A stretch of DNA of 64,000 bases from Fundidesulfovibrio soli (GTDB lineage: Bacteria > Desulfobacterota > Desulfovibrionia > Desulfovibrionales > Desulfovibrionaceae): assembly GCF_022808695.1 (NCBI RefSeq), contig NZ_JAKZKW010000009.1:62001-126000 (forward strand), read 5' to 3'. Each line of letters opens with the position of its first letter. Position 1 is the stretch's first letter. Below are positions 26,104 to 35,288 of this stretch, one piece after another. Made by a program: the position numbers and the translations under genes. The notes under the pieces are model-generated. The model did no database searches. It worked only from the letters and a program-made list of their open reading frames with translations, and was not told the DNA's origin.

Positions 26104-27237
26104 ATGTCCATACCCCAGCGCCGGATGTACCTGTTCCTGCTTGTCACCGCAGTGGCCTCCCAGATCGGGATGCAGGGCTGGGTGACGCTCATCAACAACT
26201 TCGCGGTGGAGGCCGCGGGGCTCGGCCCCTTCGAGATGGGCATGGTCCACTCCGTACGCGAGATCCCGGGCTTTCTCTCCCTGCTGGTCATCTACCTGCT
26301 GCTGCTCATGAGCGAGCACCGCGCCGCCGCGCTCTCCGTGCTGGTGCTGGGGGTGGGCGTCTCGGTCTCGGGGCTGGCGCCCAGCTTCTGGGGCGTGGTG
26401 TTCACCACGCTGCTCATGTCCACGGGCTTCCACTTCTTCGAGCCGCTCAACCAGTCGCTCTCCCTGCAATACTTCAGCCTGGAGATGGCCCCGGTGATCC
26501 TGGGGAGGCTCCGGGCCGCCTCGGCCATCGCCAACATCGCGGTGGGCGTGTTCATCTACGCCCTGGCGGGCAGCCTGGGCTACCCCACCCTGTTCGGGCT
26601 GGTGGGCGGCTTCGTGGCCCTGCTGGGCCTCTGGGCCCTGTTCCAGGACCCCTCCGACAAGGACATGCCCCCCCAGCACAAGAAGATGGTCCTGCGGGCC
26701 CGCTACTGGATCTACTACGCCCTGACCTTCCTCTCCGGGGCGCGCCGCCAGATCTTCATGGTCTTCGCGACCTATCTGCTGGTGAAGAAGTTCGAGTACT
26801 CCCTGGCCGCCATGAGCGCGCTGTTCGTGGTCAACAACCTGGTGGCCTGGGTGGCCAACCCGATCATCGGGCGCATGATCAACCGCTTCGGCGAGCGGGC
26901 GCTCATGACTATCGAGTACGTCTGCGCCATCCTGGTGTTCATCACCTACGCCTACACCGAGTCGCACATCGTGGCCGGGGCCATGTTCATCCTGGACAGC
27001 CTGGCCTTCAACTTCGTGGTCTGCATCCGCACCTATCTGCAGAAGATAGCGGACAAGCCCGACATCGCGCCCTCCTCAGCCGTGGGCTTCACCATCAACC
27101 ACGTGGCCGCGGTGTTCATCCCGGCGCTGGGCGGCTGGCTCTGGACCTTCAACTACCGCATCCCCTTCATCACGGGCGCGGCCCTGGCCGTGGCCTCCCT
27201 GGCCCTGGCCCAGCTGGTGCGCACGGAGAGGGCCTGA
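26104..27237 (+). CDS. Major facilitator superfamily transporter
   Basis: The 377-residue protein is hydrophobic throughout with about 11-12 predicted membrane helices and a charged central loop (DPSDKDMPPQHKKMVLRARY, about residue 185). That matches the two-bundle MFS layout. A GRMINRFGERALM stretch in the second half corresponds to the loop 8-9 signature. No substrate can be inferred. The ATG at 26104 has only a weak AGGCGG upstream; frame-open sequence before it is low-quality. It is divergent from the GGDEF gene and is followed after 107 bp by the epimerase. Confidence 0.8.
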   Translation: MSIPQRRMYLFLLVTAVASQIGMQGWVTLINNFAVEAAGLGPFEMGMVHSVREIPGFLSLLVIYLLLLMSEHRAAALSVLVLGVGVSVSGLAPSFWGVVFTTLLMSTGFHFFEPLNQSLSLQYFSLEMAPVILGRLRAASAIANIAVGVFIYALAGSLGYPTLFGLVGGFVALLGLWALFQDPSDKDMPPQHKKMVLRARYWIYYALTFLSGARRQIFMVFATYLLVKKFEYSLAAMSALFVVNNLVAWVANPIIGRMINRFGERALMTIEYVCAILVFITYAYTESHIVAGAMFILDSLAFNFVVCIRTYLQKIADKPDIAPSSAVGFTINHVAAVFIPALGGWLWTFNYRIPFITGAALAVASLALAQLVRTERA

Positions 27238-27344
27238 TCGCGGCCCTTCCCTTCCCGGCCCGCACCTGATACGCGGCCCACGAAACCAAGCCGCACATCA
27301 CATCCGGCCCGCAAGGCGCGGGCCGGCTCCACGCAGAGGGAAAC

Positions 27345-28424
27345 ATGAAGAAATACGACGGCGCCATCCTGGTCACCGGCGGAGCCGGGTTCGTGGGCTC
27401 CAACCTGGCCATGACCTTCAAGGCCCGCTACCCGGAGCAGGAGATCATCGTCCTGGACAACCTCAAGCGCCGGGGCTCGGAGTTCAACCTGGGCCGCCTG
27501 GCCGACGCGGGCATCCGCTTCGTGCACGGCGACATCCGCAACCCCGAGGACTTGAGCTTCGAGTCCAAGATCGACCTGCTGCTGGAGTGCTCGGCCGAGC
27601 CCTCCGTGCTGGCCGGGTTCGGCGGCAGCCCCGAATACCTGATCAACACCAACCTCACGGGCACCATCAACTGCCTGGAGGTCTGCCGCAAGCACAAGGC
27701 GGACGTGGTGTTCCTCTCCACCAGCCGGGTCTACGCCTACGACCCGCTCAACGCCGTGCCCGTCACCGAAGGGGCCACCCGCCTGGTGTGGTCCACCGAG
27801 GACGGCCCCCAGGGCTGGAGCCCGCGCGGCGTGGCCGAGGACTTCCCCATCTACGGGGCCAAGTCCATGTACGGGGCCACCAAGCTCTGCTCGGAGTTCG
27901 TGCTGGAGGAGTACCGCGCCATGTACGGCGTGCGCGGAGTGGTCAACCGCTGCGGCGTGATCGCGGGGCCCTGGCAGTTCGGCAAGGTGGACCAGGGCGT
28001 GTTCTCGCTGTGGATGCAGGCCCACTATTTCAAGCGCAAGCTCAAGTACATCGGCTTCGGCGGCTCGGGCAAACAGGTGCGCGACCTGTTCCACCCGGCT
28101 GACCTCTTCGATCTCATCGAGCTGCAGCTGGCGGATTGGAACAAGGCGGACGGGGGCATCTTCAACGTGGGCGGCGGCCTGGAAGTGAGCCTCTCGCTTC
28201 TGGAGACCACCATGCTCTGCGAGCAGATCACCGGCAACCGCATCGAGGTGCTGCGCGACCCCGAAAACCGCCCGGCTGACATGGCCATCTACCTCACGGA
28301 CACCGCCAAGGTGCGCGAGACCTTCGGCTGGACGCCCAAAAAGAGCGCCCGCGACATCCTGACGGACCTGTTCGACTGGGTGCGGGAGCACGAGAAGGAG
28401 CTGGAGCTGCTGGGGAAGATGTAG
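27345..28424 (+). CDS. NAD-dependent epimerase/dehydratase, CDP-paratose 2-epimerase-like
   Basis: This is an extended short-chain dehydrogenase of 359 residues. The Rossmann motif TGGAGFVGSN is at residues 11-20, the catalytic Ser/Thr in LSTSRVYAY, and the Tyr/Lys pair in YGATKLCSE. The length and the WSTEDGPQGWSPRGVAEDFP insert are like CDP-tyvelose/paratose 2-epimerases, which act on nucleotide sugars for surface polysaccharide. No other polysaccharide gene is adjacent, so the substrate is uncertain. AGAGGGAAAC precedes the ATG; a terminator follows the stop. Confidence 0.85.
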   Translation: MKKYDGAILVTGGAGFVGSNLAMTFKARYPEQEIIVLDNLKRRGSEFNLGRLADAGIRFVHGDIRNPEDLSFESKIDLLLECSAEPSVLAGFGGSPEYLINTNLTGTINCLEVCRKHKADVVFLSTSRVYAYDPLNAVPVTEGATRLVWSTEDGPQGWSPRGVAEDFPIYGAKSMYGATKLCSEFVLEEYRAMYGVRGVVNRCGVIAGPWQFGKVDQGVFSLWMQAHYFKRKLKYIGFGGSGKQVRDLFHPADLFDLIELQLADWNKADGGIFNVGGGLEVSLSLLETTMLCEQITGNRIEVLRDPENRPADMAIYLTDTAKVRETFGWTPKKSARDILTDLFDWVREHEKELELLGKM

Positions 28425-28455
28425 CGCAGCGGGCGAACACGCTTCACAATGGATC

Positions 28456-28490
28456 AGCCCCGCGCCGACTCTACGGCTGCGGGGCTTTTT
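28456..28490 (+). terminator. Rho-independent terminator after the epimerase gene
   Basis: AGCCCCGC (28456-28463) pairs with GCGGGGCT (28479-28486), extended by GCCG/CGGC, and is followed by T5. Confidence 0.88.
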
Positions 28491-28540
28491 CTTGCCCGCC
28501 GAAAAGGCTTCCAGCAGGCTCGCCGGAATGCCCGGGCATC

Positions 28541-28582
28541 CAAAAATAAAAAGCCGCCGCGGGGTCACCCCCGCGGCGGCTT
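28541..28582 (-). terminator. Rho-independent terminator of the minus-strand gene at 28605
   Basis: On the minus strand a 12-bp GC stem (AAGCCGCCGCGG and its complement) is followed by TTTTTATTTTTG. It lies 23 bp after the stop codon of that gene. Confidence 0.88.
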
Positions 28583-28604
28583 GGAACTCGAAGCGAAGCG
28601 GCCG

Positions 28605-29138
28605 TTACTGCCGCACGGACCTCTCGAAGCGCGACTCCTTGCGTTCGATGAGGTAGCGGGCGAAGTCCGAGGCGTCCATGAACACCACGTCGGGCGAGCC
28701 CTGGGTGGCGGCGATGGGCGCGAACTGGCCGAGCATCCCCGCGTCCTCGTGGATCCACCACTTGCCGGCCGGGATCTTCGTGCCGCAGCAGGGGGTGGTC
28801 ATATCCTTAGCGGCGTAGCCCCAGCGCTGGCCCTTGAACTTGGGCATGTTGGTGCACACGCTCTCCACCAGGGCGTCGATGTCCGCGTCGGAGATTTCGG
28901 ACTTGCGCTTCCAGTAGTCCAGGCGGCGCACCTCCACGGCCAGCTTGCGGATCTCGCCGTACAGCTCGTCCAGGGTGGGCGTGGCGTGTGAGAAGGTGCG
29001 GCGGCGCTGGGCCGGGTCGGTGACGTAGAAATAGGCGTAGCCGCCTTCAGGCTCGTCCTGCCCGGCGCGGGCGACTTCGAAGCCCTTGGGCAGCACGTCG
29101 GCCACCAGGCGGCGAAGGTTCATGGGAACTTGGTTCAT
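28605..29138 (-). CDS. Hypothetical protein, 177 residues
   Basis: I do not recognise this family. The product is soluble and rich in charged residues, with no signal peptide. It has a central helical, Arg/Lys-rich segment (about residues 55-85) and one CCGTKIP stretch whose paired cysteines could bind metal or form a disulfide. The ATG at 29138 has AGGTT about 9 nt upstream. A minus-strand TTTACA (29222-29217) with TAATAA 17 bp later is a reasonable promoter. The gene is isolated, with its own terminator. Confidence 0.68.
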   Translation of the reverse strand: MNQVPMNLRRLVADVLPKGFEVARAGQDEPEGGYAYFYVTDPAQRRRTFSHATPTLDELYGEIRKLAVEVRRLDYWKRKSEISDADIDALVESVCTNMPKFKGQRWGYAAKDMTTPCCGTKIPAGKWWIHEDAGMLGQFAPIAATQGSPDVVFMDASDFARYLIERKESRFERSVRQ

Positions 29139-29199
29139 CGCTATCAACCTGATATATATGCAAATTTGCTTTACATGCGTTGTTCAGCAGGAGGTTATT

Positions 29200-29301
29200 A
29201 TGCACTTTTTGATTACTTGTAAAGGTCACAACAGTGACATTCGCGCGGCGGGGCCTGCAAAAGAGCAATTCTTCCGTTTTTGCGGCGTGCTCGCCGGGTA
29301 A
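29200..29301 (+). CDS. Possible 33-residue protein
   Basis: An ideal AGGAGG lies 7 nt before an ATG at 29200, opening a 33-codon frame starting MHFLITCKGHN and ending with TAA. The local GC is low at its start and the upstream AT-rich stretch may contain promoters for both strands. The product has two cysteines and no recognisable domain. Only the ribosome-binding site supports coding. The sequence 29302-29599 that follows has no gene; it contains a short GGGCG-tcc-GCCC hairpin resembling the core of the REP-like repeats. Confidence 0.35.
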   Translation: MHFLITCKGHNSDIRAAGPAKEQFFRFCGVLAG

Positions 29302-29599
29302 TGCTCCAATTGCTTCCGCACCTGGCCGGCGGCGACAAAAACCGTTTCAGCCTTCGTATGGAGAATCCGGGAGGGCGTCCGCCCTTTGGAAAACCCATGC
29401 CAGGCCGGACATGCTCTTGAGTTTCGGGCTCAAGCAGCGAGTGCCCTGAGAGGCTGCTCCACCCGGGCAAAACAACGTGCGACCGGCCGGCGTCGCCCCT
29501 TCTGCTTCCGCGACCATGCCCATGCTGGGAAACCGCTCCCACGCCCTGCCCCGTGACAACTGGCCTAAAAAAACCTACCAATATCCCCGGAGGACGACC

Positions 29600-29836
29600 A
29601 TGAAGTACATCATCTTCGAGGATTTCGCGGGGCATCCGGCCCCGATTCTCTTCCCCGGCCGAGTCAGCCACGGCGAGATGCGCGAACTCGTCCCCTATTC
29701 GTCCGTTCTCTCGGCCGGATATGTGGAGTTCGCGGGCGGAAGCCTGAACGTGCACGGCCACTCAGTTTCGCTGGGCGTCAAGTCCCGCGCGGCGGACCTG
29801 GAGATCATCCTGCGCCACCTGGCCCCGGAGGCCTAG
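29600..29836 (+). CDS. Small conserved hypothetical protein, 78 residues
   Basis: No domain is recognised. The protein starts MKYIIFEDFAGHPAPILFPG and continues with a predicted alternating beta/alpha pattern, ending in a short helix (EIILRHLAPEA). GGAGG lies 6 nt before the ATG. It has no cysteine and no signal peptide. It is the first of a run of closely spaced plus-strand genes (29600-32504), but its link with them is unclear. Confidence 0.65.
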   Translation: MKYIIFEDFAGHPAPILFPGRVSHGEMRELVPYSSVLSAGYVEFAGGSLNVHGHSVSLGVKSRAADLEIILRHLAPEA

Positions 29837-29907
29837 CTTTTTGCTCGTGCGGAGGGTAGAGACCCGTTGTTCACATCAAATCCGCACCCAATCGCAAGGA
29901 GAATACC

Positions 29908-30123
29908 GTGGAAGAAGAAACCTTCGAGATCGATCCCCAGGATCTGCTGCTGGAAAACGCCATGCGCGTGGTCTTCAAGGCCGCCGAGCTGCTCGACGCC
30001 GACGACCTGACCCCCGCCCAGCTCAAGGACCTCTCCGGCGCCCTGCGTGACGCCACCGAGATCGTCGTGACCATCGAGAGCGCCTGCGGCTGCGACCACG
30101 ACCACGAAGGGGACGTCGCGTAG
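29908..30123 (+). CDS. Small acidic hypothetical protein, 71 residues
   Basis: The GTG start at 29908 has AAGGAG 8 nt upstream. The product is acidic and helical (DLLLENAMRVVFKAAELLDADD), and ends with CGCDHDHEGD, a Cys/His/Asp cluster that looks able to bind a metal ion. No family is recognised. It is 9 bp before the acyltransferase gene, so the two share a transcript. Confidence 0.65.
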   Translation: MEEETFEIDPQDLLLENAMRVVFKAAELLDADDLTPAQLKDLSGALRDATEIVVTIESACGCDHDHEGDVA

Positions 30124-30132
30124 CGTAACCCG

Positions 30133-30867
30133 ATGACGATTCTGTACCGCATCACGTATCTGGCGTTCTTCCTGCCCCTGCTCATCGCCGTGTCCTGCCT
30201 GTGCTGGCTCACGGCCGGGATCGGGAAGAACGCCCCCGTGGCCCACTGGTTCATGTGCCTGTGGGCCCGGTTTTCCCTGGCCGTTTCGGGCGTTGAGGTC
30301 CGCGCGGACCTCTCCGCCCTGAAGCGGGGCGTGCCTTGCGTGTTCCTGGCCAACCACCAGAGCCAGTTCGACATCCTGGTGCTGGTGCACGCCCTGCGTG
30401 ACTGGAACGTGCGTTTCGTGGCCAAGGAGAGCCTGTTCAAGATACCCATTTTCGGGCCAGCCATGCGCCGCACCGGGCACATCCCCATCCTGCGGGAGAA
30501 CTCGCGCAAGGCCATGAAGTCCATCGACGACGCGGTGGCGGCCGCCAGGAAGGGCATCTCCGTGGTGGTCTTCCCCGAAGGCACCCGCAGCAACGACTTC
30601 AGCCGCCTGGGCGAGTTCAAGATCGGCGGCATGATCATGGCCCTCAAGTGCGGGCTGCCCGTGGCCCCGGTGATCGTCTCCGGTTCGGGAGACGTGCTGC
30701 CACGGGGCAAGTGGATGCCCAAGCCCGGCGTGGTGCACGTCAAGGCCCTGCCCGCCTTCGACCCGGCCGAGCGCTTCACCATCCGCGAGCGCGAAGCCTT
30801 CCGCACCTGGCTGCAGGACTACATGGGGGCAGCATACCAGGAGGTTCGCCAATGTCCGCCGCGGTGA
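30133..30867 (+). CDS. plsC: 1-acyl-sn-glycerol-3-phosphate acyltransferase (PlsC family)
   Basis: This enzyme makes phosphatidic acid from lysophosphatidic acid at the inner membrane. The 244-residue protein has an N-terminal membrane helix (about residues 8-30), the catalytic NHQSQFD (His75 to Asp80, the HX4D motif) and the acceptor-site motif FPEGTRSN near residue 141. IPIFGPAMRRTGHIPI fits the second family block. It ends inside the next gene, overlapping the RNase J start by 16 nt. Confidence 0.93.
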   Translation: MTILYRITYLAFFLPLLIAVSCLCWLTAGIGKNAPVAHWFMCLWARFSLAVSGVEVRADLSALKRGVPCVFLANHQSQFDILVLVHALRDWNVRFVAKESLFKIPIFGPAMRRTGHIPILRENSRKAMKSIDDAVAAARKGISVVVFPEGTRSNDFSRLGEFKIGGMIMALKCGLPVAPVIVSGSGDVLPRGKWMPKPGVVHVKALPAFDPAERFTIREREAFRTWLQDYMGAAYQEVRQCPPR

Positions 30868-32504
30868 CCATCTATCCCCTGGGCGGCCTGGGGGAGATCG
30901 GCATGAACTGCATGGGCCTGAGCTGCGACGGCAGCCTGGTCATGGTGGACTGCGGCCTCATGTTCCCCGAGGACTACCTCTTCGGCGTGGACGTGGTCAT
31001 CCCCCGGTTCGATTTCATCCTGGCCCGCAAGGAGCAGCTCAAGGCCATCGTGCTCACCCACGGCCACGAGGACCACATCGGCGCCCTGCCCTGGCTGCTG
31101 CCCTACGTGGACGCCCCCATCTACGGCTCGCCCTTCACCCTGGCCCTGGTGGCCAAGAAGCTCGAGGAGCACGACCTGCTCAAGCACGCGGACCTGCGCC
31201 CCGTGCAGAAGAACGAGCGCGTGGAGATCGGCCCGTTCGCCTTCAATTTCTTCCAGGTCTGCCACTCCATCGTGCACAGCTACGGCCTGGGCATCGAGAC
31301 CCCGGCCGGGCGCATCGTGCACACCGGGGACTTCAAGATCGACCGCTATCCGCTGGACGGCCACCAGACCGACCTGGACGCCTTCCGCGGCTTCGCCGAG
31401 CCGGGCGTGCTGTGCATGATGTCGGACTCCACCAACGTTGAGCGCGAAGGCTTCGCCCTCACCGAGATGGAGATCAAGCAGAGCCTGGGCGAGATTTTCC
31501 GCAAGGCCACCGGGCGCATCGTGGTCACGCTGTTCTCCAGCCACATCCAGCGCATGCAGGAGATCTTCGACCTGGCCCACGACACGGGCAAGCGCGTGGC
31601 GGTTTCCGGCAGGAGCCTGGCCACCAACATCGAGCTGGCCCGCGACCTGGGCTACCTGCGCATGCCCGCCGGGGTCTGGGCCGACATGGACGAGCTGCCC
31701 GCCATGCCCCTGGACAAATCCGTGCTTTTGGTCACCGGCTCCCAGGGCGAACCGCTCTCGGCGCTCTCGCGCCTGGCCACCGGCGAGCACCGCCAGCTGC
31801 GCGTGCACCCGGGCGACCTGGTGCTCATGAGCTCGCGCTTCATCCCCGGCAACATCCGGGCCATCCACAAGCTCATCGACAAGCTCTACCGCCAGGGCGC
31901 GGAGGTGCTCTACGAGCGCGTCCAGGGCATCCACGCCTCGGGGCACGCCCACCAGGAAGAGCTGGCCATCATGCTCGACACCGTACGCCCCAAGTTCTTC
32001 ATCCCCGTGCACGGCGAGTACCGCCACCTGGTCAAGCACCGCCGCCTGGCCCTGGAGCACGGCGTGGCCCCGGAGCGGGCCATCATCATCGAGGACGGCC
32101 AGCCCATCACCTTCCTGGGGGAGGGCGGCATCCGCCTGGAGGACCCCATCCTCGTGGAGCAGGTCTACGTGGACGGCAAGGGCGTGGGCGACGTGGGCCA
32201 GAGCGTGCTCAAGGAGCGCCAGCTCCTGGCGGGCGAAGGCATGGTGGTGGTGATGCTGGTGTTGGACGACAAGACCGGCGAGGTGATGATCGGCCCCAAC
32301 CTGATCTCCAAGGGCTTCGTGTTCGAGCAGCAGTATTCCCACGTTCTGGAGGACGCCAAGTGCGTCATCCTGGACACCATCGACAGTGTGCCCCCCGGCA
32401 ACACGGACAAGCTCAAGGAGCGAATCCGCTCCTCCCTGCGGCGCTTCTTCCGCAAGGTCCTGGAGCGCGACCCCGTGGTGGTGCCGGTGGTCATCTCGCT
32501 CTAG
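30852..32504 (+). CDS. rnj: Ribonuclease J
   Basis: RNase J is a metallo-beta-lactamase/beta-CASP nuclease with endo- and 5'-3' exoribonuclease activity. The 550-residue protein has the zinc motif HGHEDHIG (His70, His72, Asp74, His75), the GLGEIGMNC opening, SDSTNVEREG of the beta-CASP domain and a C-terminal domain of about 100 residues. The ATG at 30852 lies within the plsC reading frame's last codons and has AGGAGG upstream, so expression is coupled to plsC. A frame that begins earlier is open but overlaps the acyltransferase and is not the gene. Confidence 0.95.
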   Translation: MSAAVTIYPLGGLGEIGMNCMGLSCDGSLVMVDCGLMFPEDYLFGVDVVIPRFDFILARKEQLKAIVLTHGHEDHIGALPWLLPYVDAPIYGSPFTLALVAKKLEEHDLLKHADLRPVQKNERVEIGPFAFNFFQVCHSIVHSYGLGIETPAGRIVHTGDFKIDRYPLDGHQTDLDAFRGFAEPGVLCMMSDSTNVEREGFALTEMEIKQSLGEIFRKATGRIVVTLFSSHIQRMQEIFDLAHDTGKRVAVSGRSLATNIELARDLGYLRMPAGVWADMDELPAMPLDKSVLLVTGSQGEPLSALSRLATGEHRQLRVHPGDLVLMSSRFIPGNIRAIHKLIDKLYRQGAEVLYERVQGIHASGHAHQEELAIMLDTVRPKFFIPVHGEYRHLVKHRRLALEHGVAPERAIIIEDGQPITFLGEGGIRLEDPILVEQVYVDGKGVGDVGQSVLKERQLLAGEGMVVVMLVLDDKTGEVMIGPNLISKGFVFEQQYSHVLEDAKCVILDTIDSVPPGNTDKLKERIRSSLRRFFRKVLERDPVVVPVVISL

Positions 32505-32596
32505 CGCACGGGCCGCCGCGAGGCGCGGCCACTCTCCGCCTTGCCCACCCTTCAGTTCCCGCAGCACGGAACGGCGCTGCGGAGCCCAACGCAAGA

Positions 32597-32623
32597 CGGG
32601 CCACGACTCAGCGCCGTGGCCCG
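32597..32623 (-). terminator. Stem-loop between convergent RNase J and Spy-like genes
   Basis: CGGGCCACG (32597-32605) and CGTGGCCCG (32615-32623) form a perfect 9-bp stem with a 9-nt loop. On the minus strand it is followed by TCTTGCGTT, a weak T-tract; it could serve either gene. Confidence 0.5.
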
Positions 32624-32658
32624 CCAATGCGAGGGATGGAGGGAAAATCCGCTATCAG

Positions 32659-33312
32659 TTAGTTGTGGGAGCCGTGCCCGCCGGGCTGGGCGCCGCCGGT
32701 CTTGGGCTTGTCGCCGCCGTGGCCCCCGTCATGGCCCGAGGAATGGTCCATGCCGCCCATCATGCCGCCCATTTGGCCGCCCATCTTGTCCATCTTGCCG
32801 CCCATCTTGTCCATCATGCCGGACATGCAGCCTTCCTTGCCGCCCATGTTGTCCATCATACCGTCCATGCGGCCCCAGGTGGGAATGCCTTCTTTCTCCA
32901 GCTTGCGGCGCAGGGCCACCTCGGCCCCGAGCAGCTTCTCCTCCTGAGAGGCGACCTCCTTGACCAGGGCGGCCACGGCCTTGTCGTCAGCGTTCGGCAT
33001 GGCCAGGAGCGCGTTGAGCTCATGGCGCTTGGCCTTGAGCATCTCCTTGTGGGCCACGACTGTGCGGCCTTCGGTGAGCCAGATCTTGCGGGCGGTCTCC
33101 TGCTGGTCGGCGGGCAGGTGCTTCATCCAGCCAGGCAGGCCCGGGGCGTAGGTCTGGGGCTTGGAGGGCGTGGACGCAGCGGCCGGAGCCTGGGCCTGCG
33201 GGGCGGCCTTGGGGGCGGTGGCGGCGTCCTGGGCGGCCATGGCGCCCAGGCCGATCAGGAAAGCCAGGGACATGCCGCCCACGGCCTGAAGGTAACGGGA
33301 AGTCTTGGACAT
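32659..33312 (-). CDS. Spy/CpxP/ZraP-like periplasmic protein with Met/Gly/His-rich tail
   Basis: The 217-residue protein has a signal peptide (about 1-32), a short Ala/Pro linker, then a helical LTxxQ-type core (LPADQQETARKIW and EEKLLGAEVALRRKLEKEG), as in Spy, CpxP and ZraP envelope-stress chaperones. The last ~60 residues repeat DKMGGKMDKMGGQMGGM units and end in a His/Gly stretch (DHSSGHDGGHGG). That tail would bind soft or transition metals such as copper, nickel or zinc. AGGAG lies about 8 nt before the ATG at 33312. A palindrome upstream may be the operator. Confidence 0.8.
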   Translation of the reverse strand: MSKTSRYLQAVGGMSLAFLIGLGAMAAQDAATAPKAAPQAQAPAAASTPSKPQTYAPGLPGWMKHLPADQQETARKIWLTEGRTVVAHKEMLKAKRHELNALLAMPNADDKAVAALVKEVASQEEKLLGAEVALRRKLEKEGIPTWGRMDGMMDNMGGKEGCMSGMMDKMGGKMDKMGGQMGGMMGGMDHSSGHDGGHGGDKPKTGGAQPGGHGSHN

Positions 33313-33336
33313 ATTGCGGTACTCCTTTGGGGGTTC

Positions 33337-33360
33337 AATGCCTACCTGACAGGTAGCATT
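33337..33360 (-). promoter_or_regulatory. Palindromic operator candidate upstream of the Spy-like gene
   Basis: CTACCTG (33342-33348), one base, CAGGTAG (33350-33356) is a perfect palindrome, and AATG/CATT outside it extends the symmetry with a one-base offset. It is 30-48 nt before the start codon. The binding protein is unknown. Confidence 0.55.
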
Positions 33361-33652
33361 TGGCGTGCCAACCTGGAACACCTCGAAACTACAGGCATCT
33401 TAACCCGTTGCGGCCCTGCGAGGCGCGCACAGCCTTGCACATGCCTGCACATGCCCGTGCAAGGGCTTGCACACCCTGCGCGCCGGGCGCCGAAAATCGC
33501 ACCCTATGGCCGCTACCCCCTTGCCAACTCGCGCATTGCGTAGTAGCTAGTCCCGCTTCCCAACATCACACACGCCGTCATCGCCGCCAAGGGTGCCCTT
33601 ACGGGCCGGCAGCGGGGCCCGGCGTGGAGGAAAAACCCAAAGGAGAGGACTC
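33361..33652 (+). other. Leader region before rpsB with TTGCACA repeats
   Basis: No gene is seen in these 292 bp. CTTGCAC (33434-33440), GTGCAAG (33457-33463) and GCTTGCAC (33465-33472) form direct and inverted copies that could fold or bind a regulator. The 3' end, up to the AAAGGAGAGG ribosome-binding site, would be the rpsB leader, the usual place of S2 autoregulation in bacteria; I cannot confirm a specific fold. Confidence 0.4.
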
Positions 33653-34429
33653 ATGGCTTACGTCACCATGAAGCAGCTGCTCGAGACCGGCGTCCACTTC
33701 GGACACCAGACCCGCCGTTGGAACCCCAAAATGCGCCCCTTCATCTTCGGCGCGCGCAACGGCATCCATATCATCGACCTGCAGCAGACCGTGAAGCTGT
33801 TCCAGAAGGCCCACGACTTCCTGGTCGAGACCGTGGTCAAGGGCGGACGCATCATCTTCGTCGGCACCAAGCGCCAGGCCCAGGAGGCCGTGCGCAAGGA
33901 AGCCGAGCGCTCCGGCCAGTACTTCGTGACCCACCGCTGGATGGGCGGCATGCTCACCAACTTCCAGACCATCCGCGGCTCCATCGACCGCCTGAAGAAG
34001 CTGGAGACCGCCTTCGAGGACGGCTCCATCCACAAGCGCTACCACAAGAAAGAAATTTCCATGTACGGCCGCGAGGTGACCAAGCTCAACGCCACCCTGG
34101 GCGGCATCAAGGACATGGACGGCCTGCCCGCCGCGGCCTTCATCATCGACCCCAAGCGTGAAGAAATCGCCGTGCAGGAGTGCCGCAAGCTGGGCATCCC
34201 CGTCGTGGCCGTCGTCGACACCAACTGCGACCCCGACCTGATCGACTACATCATCCCCGGCAACGACGACGCCATCCGGGCCATCAAGCTCTTCGTCACC
34301 TGCGTGGCCGACGCCTGCCTCGAAGGCCAGGCCGCCTCCAAGGACGAGGGCGCCGCCGCCGAGAAAGAAGACGTGAAGCCCGAAGCCGCGACCGTCGAGG
34401 AAGCCGCCGGGGCACAGGAGGAGAAATAA
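33653..34429 (+). CDS. rpsB: 30S ribosomal protein S2
   Basis: The start [19 protein letters not shown] with the following [23 protein letters not shown] is unmistakable for S2. The 258-residue length is normal, including an acidic Ala/Glu-rich C-terminal tail of about 35 residues that is common in this group. AAAGGAGAGG precedes the ATG. tsf begins 2 bp after the stop, giving the standard rpsB-tsf pair. Confidence 0.98.
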   Translation: MAYVTMKQLLETGVHFGHQTRRWNPKMRPFIFGARNGIHIIDLQQTVKLFQKAHDFLVETVVKGGRIIFVGTKRQAQEAVRKEAERSGQYFVTHRWMGGMLTNFQTIRGSIDRLKKLETAFEDGSIHKRYHKKEISMYGREVTKLNATLGGIKDMDGLPAAAFIIDPKREEIAVQECRKLGIPVVAVVDTNCDPDLIDYIIPGNDDAIRAIKLFVTCVADACLEGQAASKDEGAAAEKEDVKPEAATVEEAAGAQEEK

Positions 34430-34431
34430 TC

Positions 34432-35040
<609 letters not shown>

Positions 35041-35051
35041 CTGCCGAAGAA

Positions 35052-35076
35052 ACGGGCCGCAAGGCCCGTTTTTTTT
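35052..35076 (+). terminator. Rho-independent terminator after tsf
   Basis: ACGGGCC (35052-35058), GCAA loop, GGCCCGT (35063-35069), then a T7 run. The following 212 bp before pyrH contain no gene. Confidence 0.95.
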
Positions 35077-35288
35077 GATCTCAAGTGCGGGGCGGGAGCT
35101 TTGGTCCAGCAAAGTTTCCCCTCGCGCTTCTTCAAGAAAACCATTACGTAGCTTCGCGTCGATCGCGTCATTTTTGTAGCACCCCCCTGCCCCGGCCAGC
35201 CGGGATTCGGGGTGGGCGCTGCGCACCCGCGCCGCGTGGCCAGGCCCGCGGCCGGCGGCCCATCGCGCCCTCCCCAGGATGAATTCAT

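Noticed and set aside
30819-32627. 602-codon minus-strand frame opposite RNase J
   Set aside because: Antisense shadow; RNase J motifs on the plus strand are complete.
33434-33472. Possible CRISPR-like repeat before rpsB (TTGCACA copies)
   Set aside because: Repeats are only 7-10 nt, irregularly spaced and partly inverted; no spacers or cas genes are present in the window.
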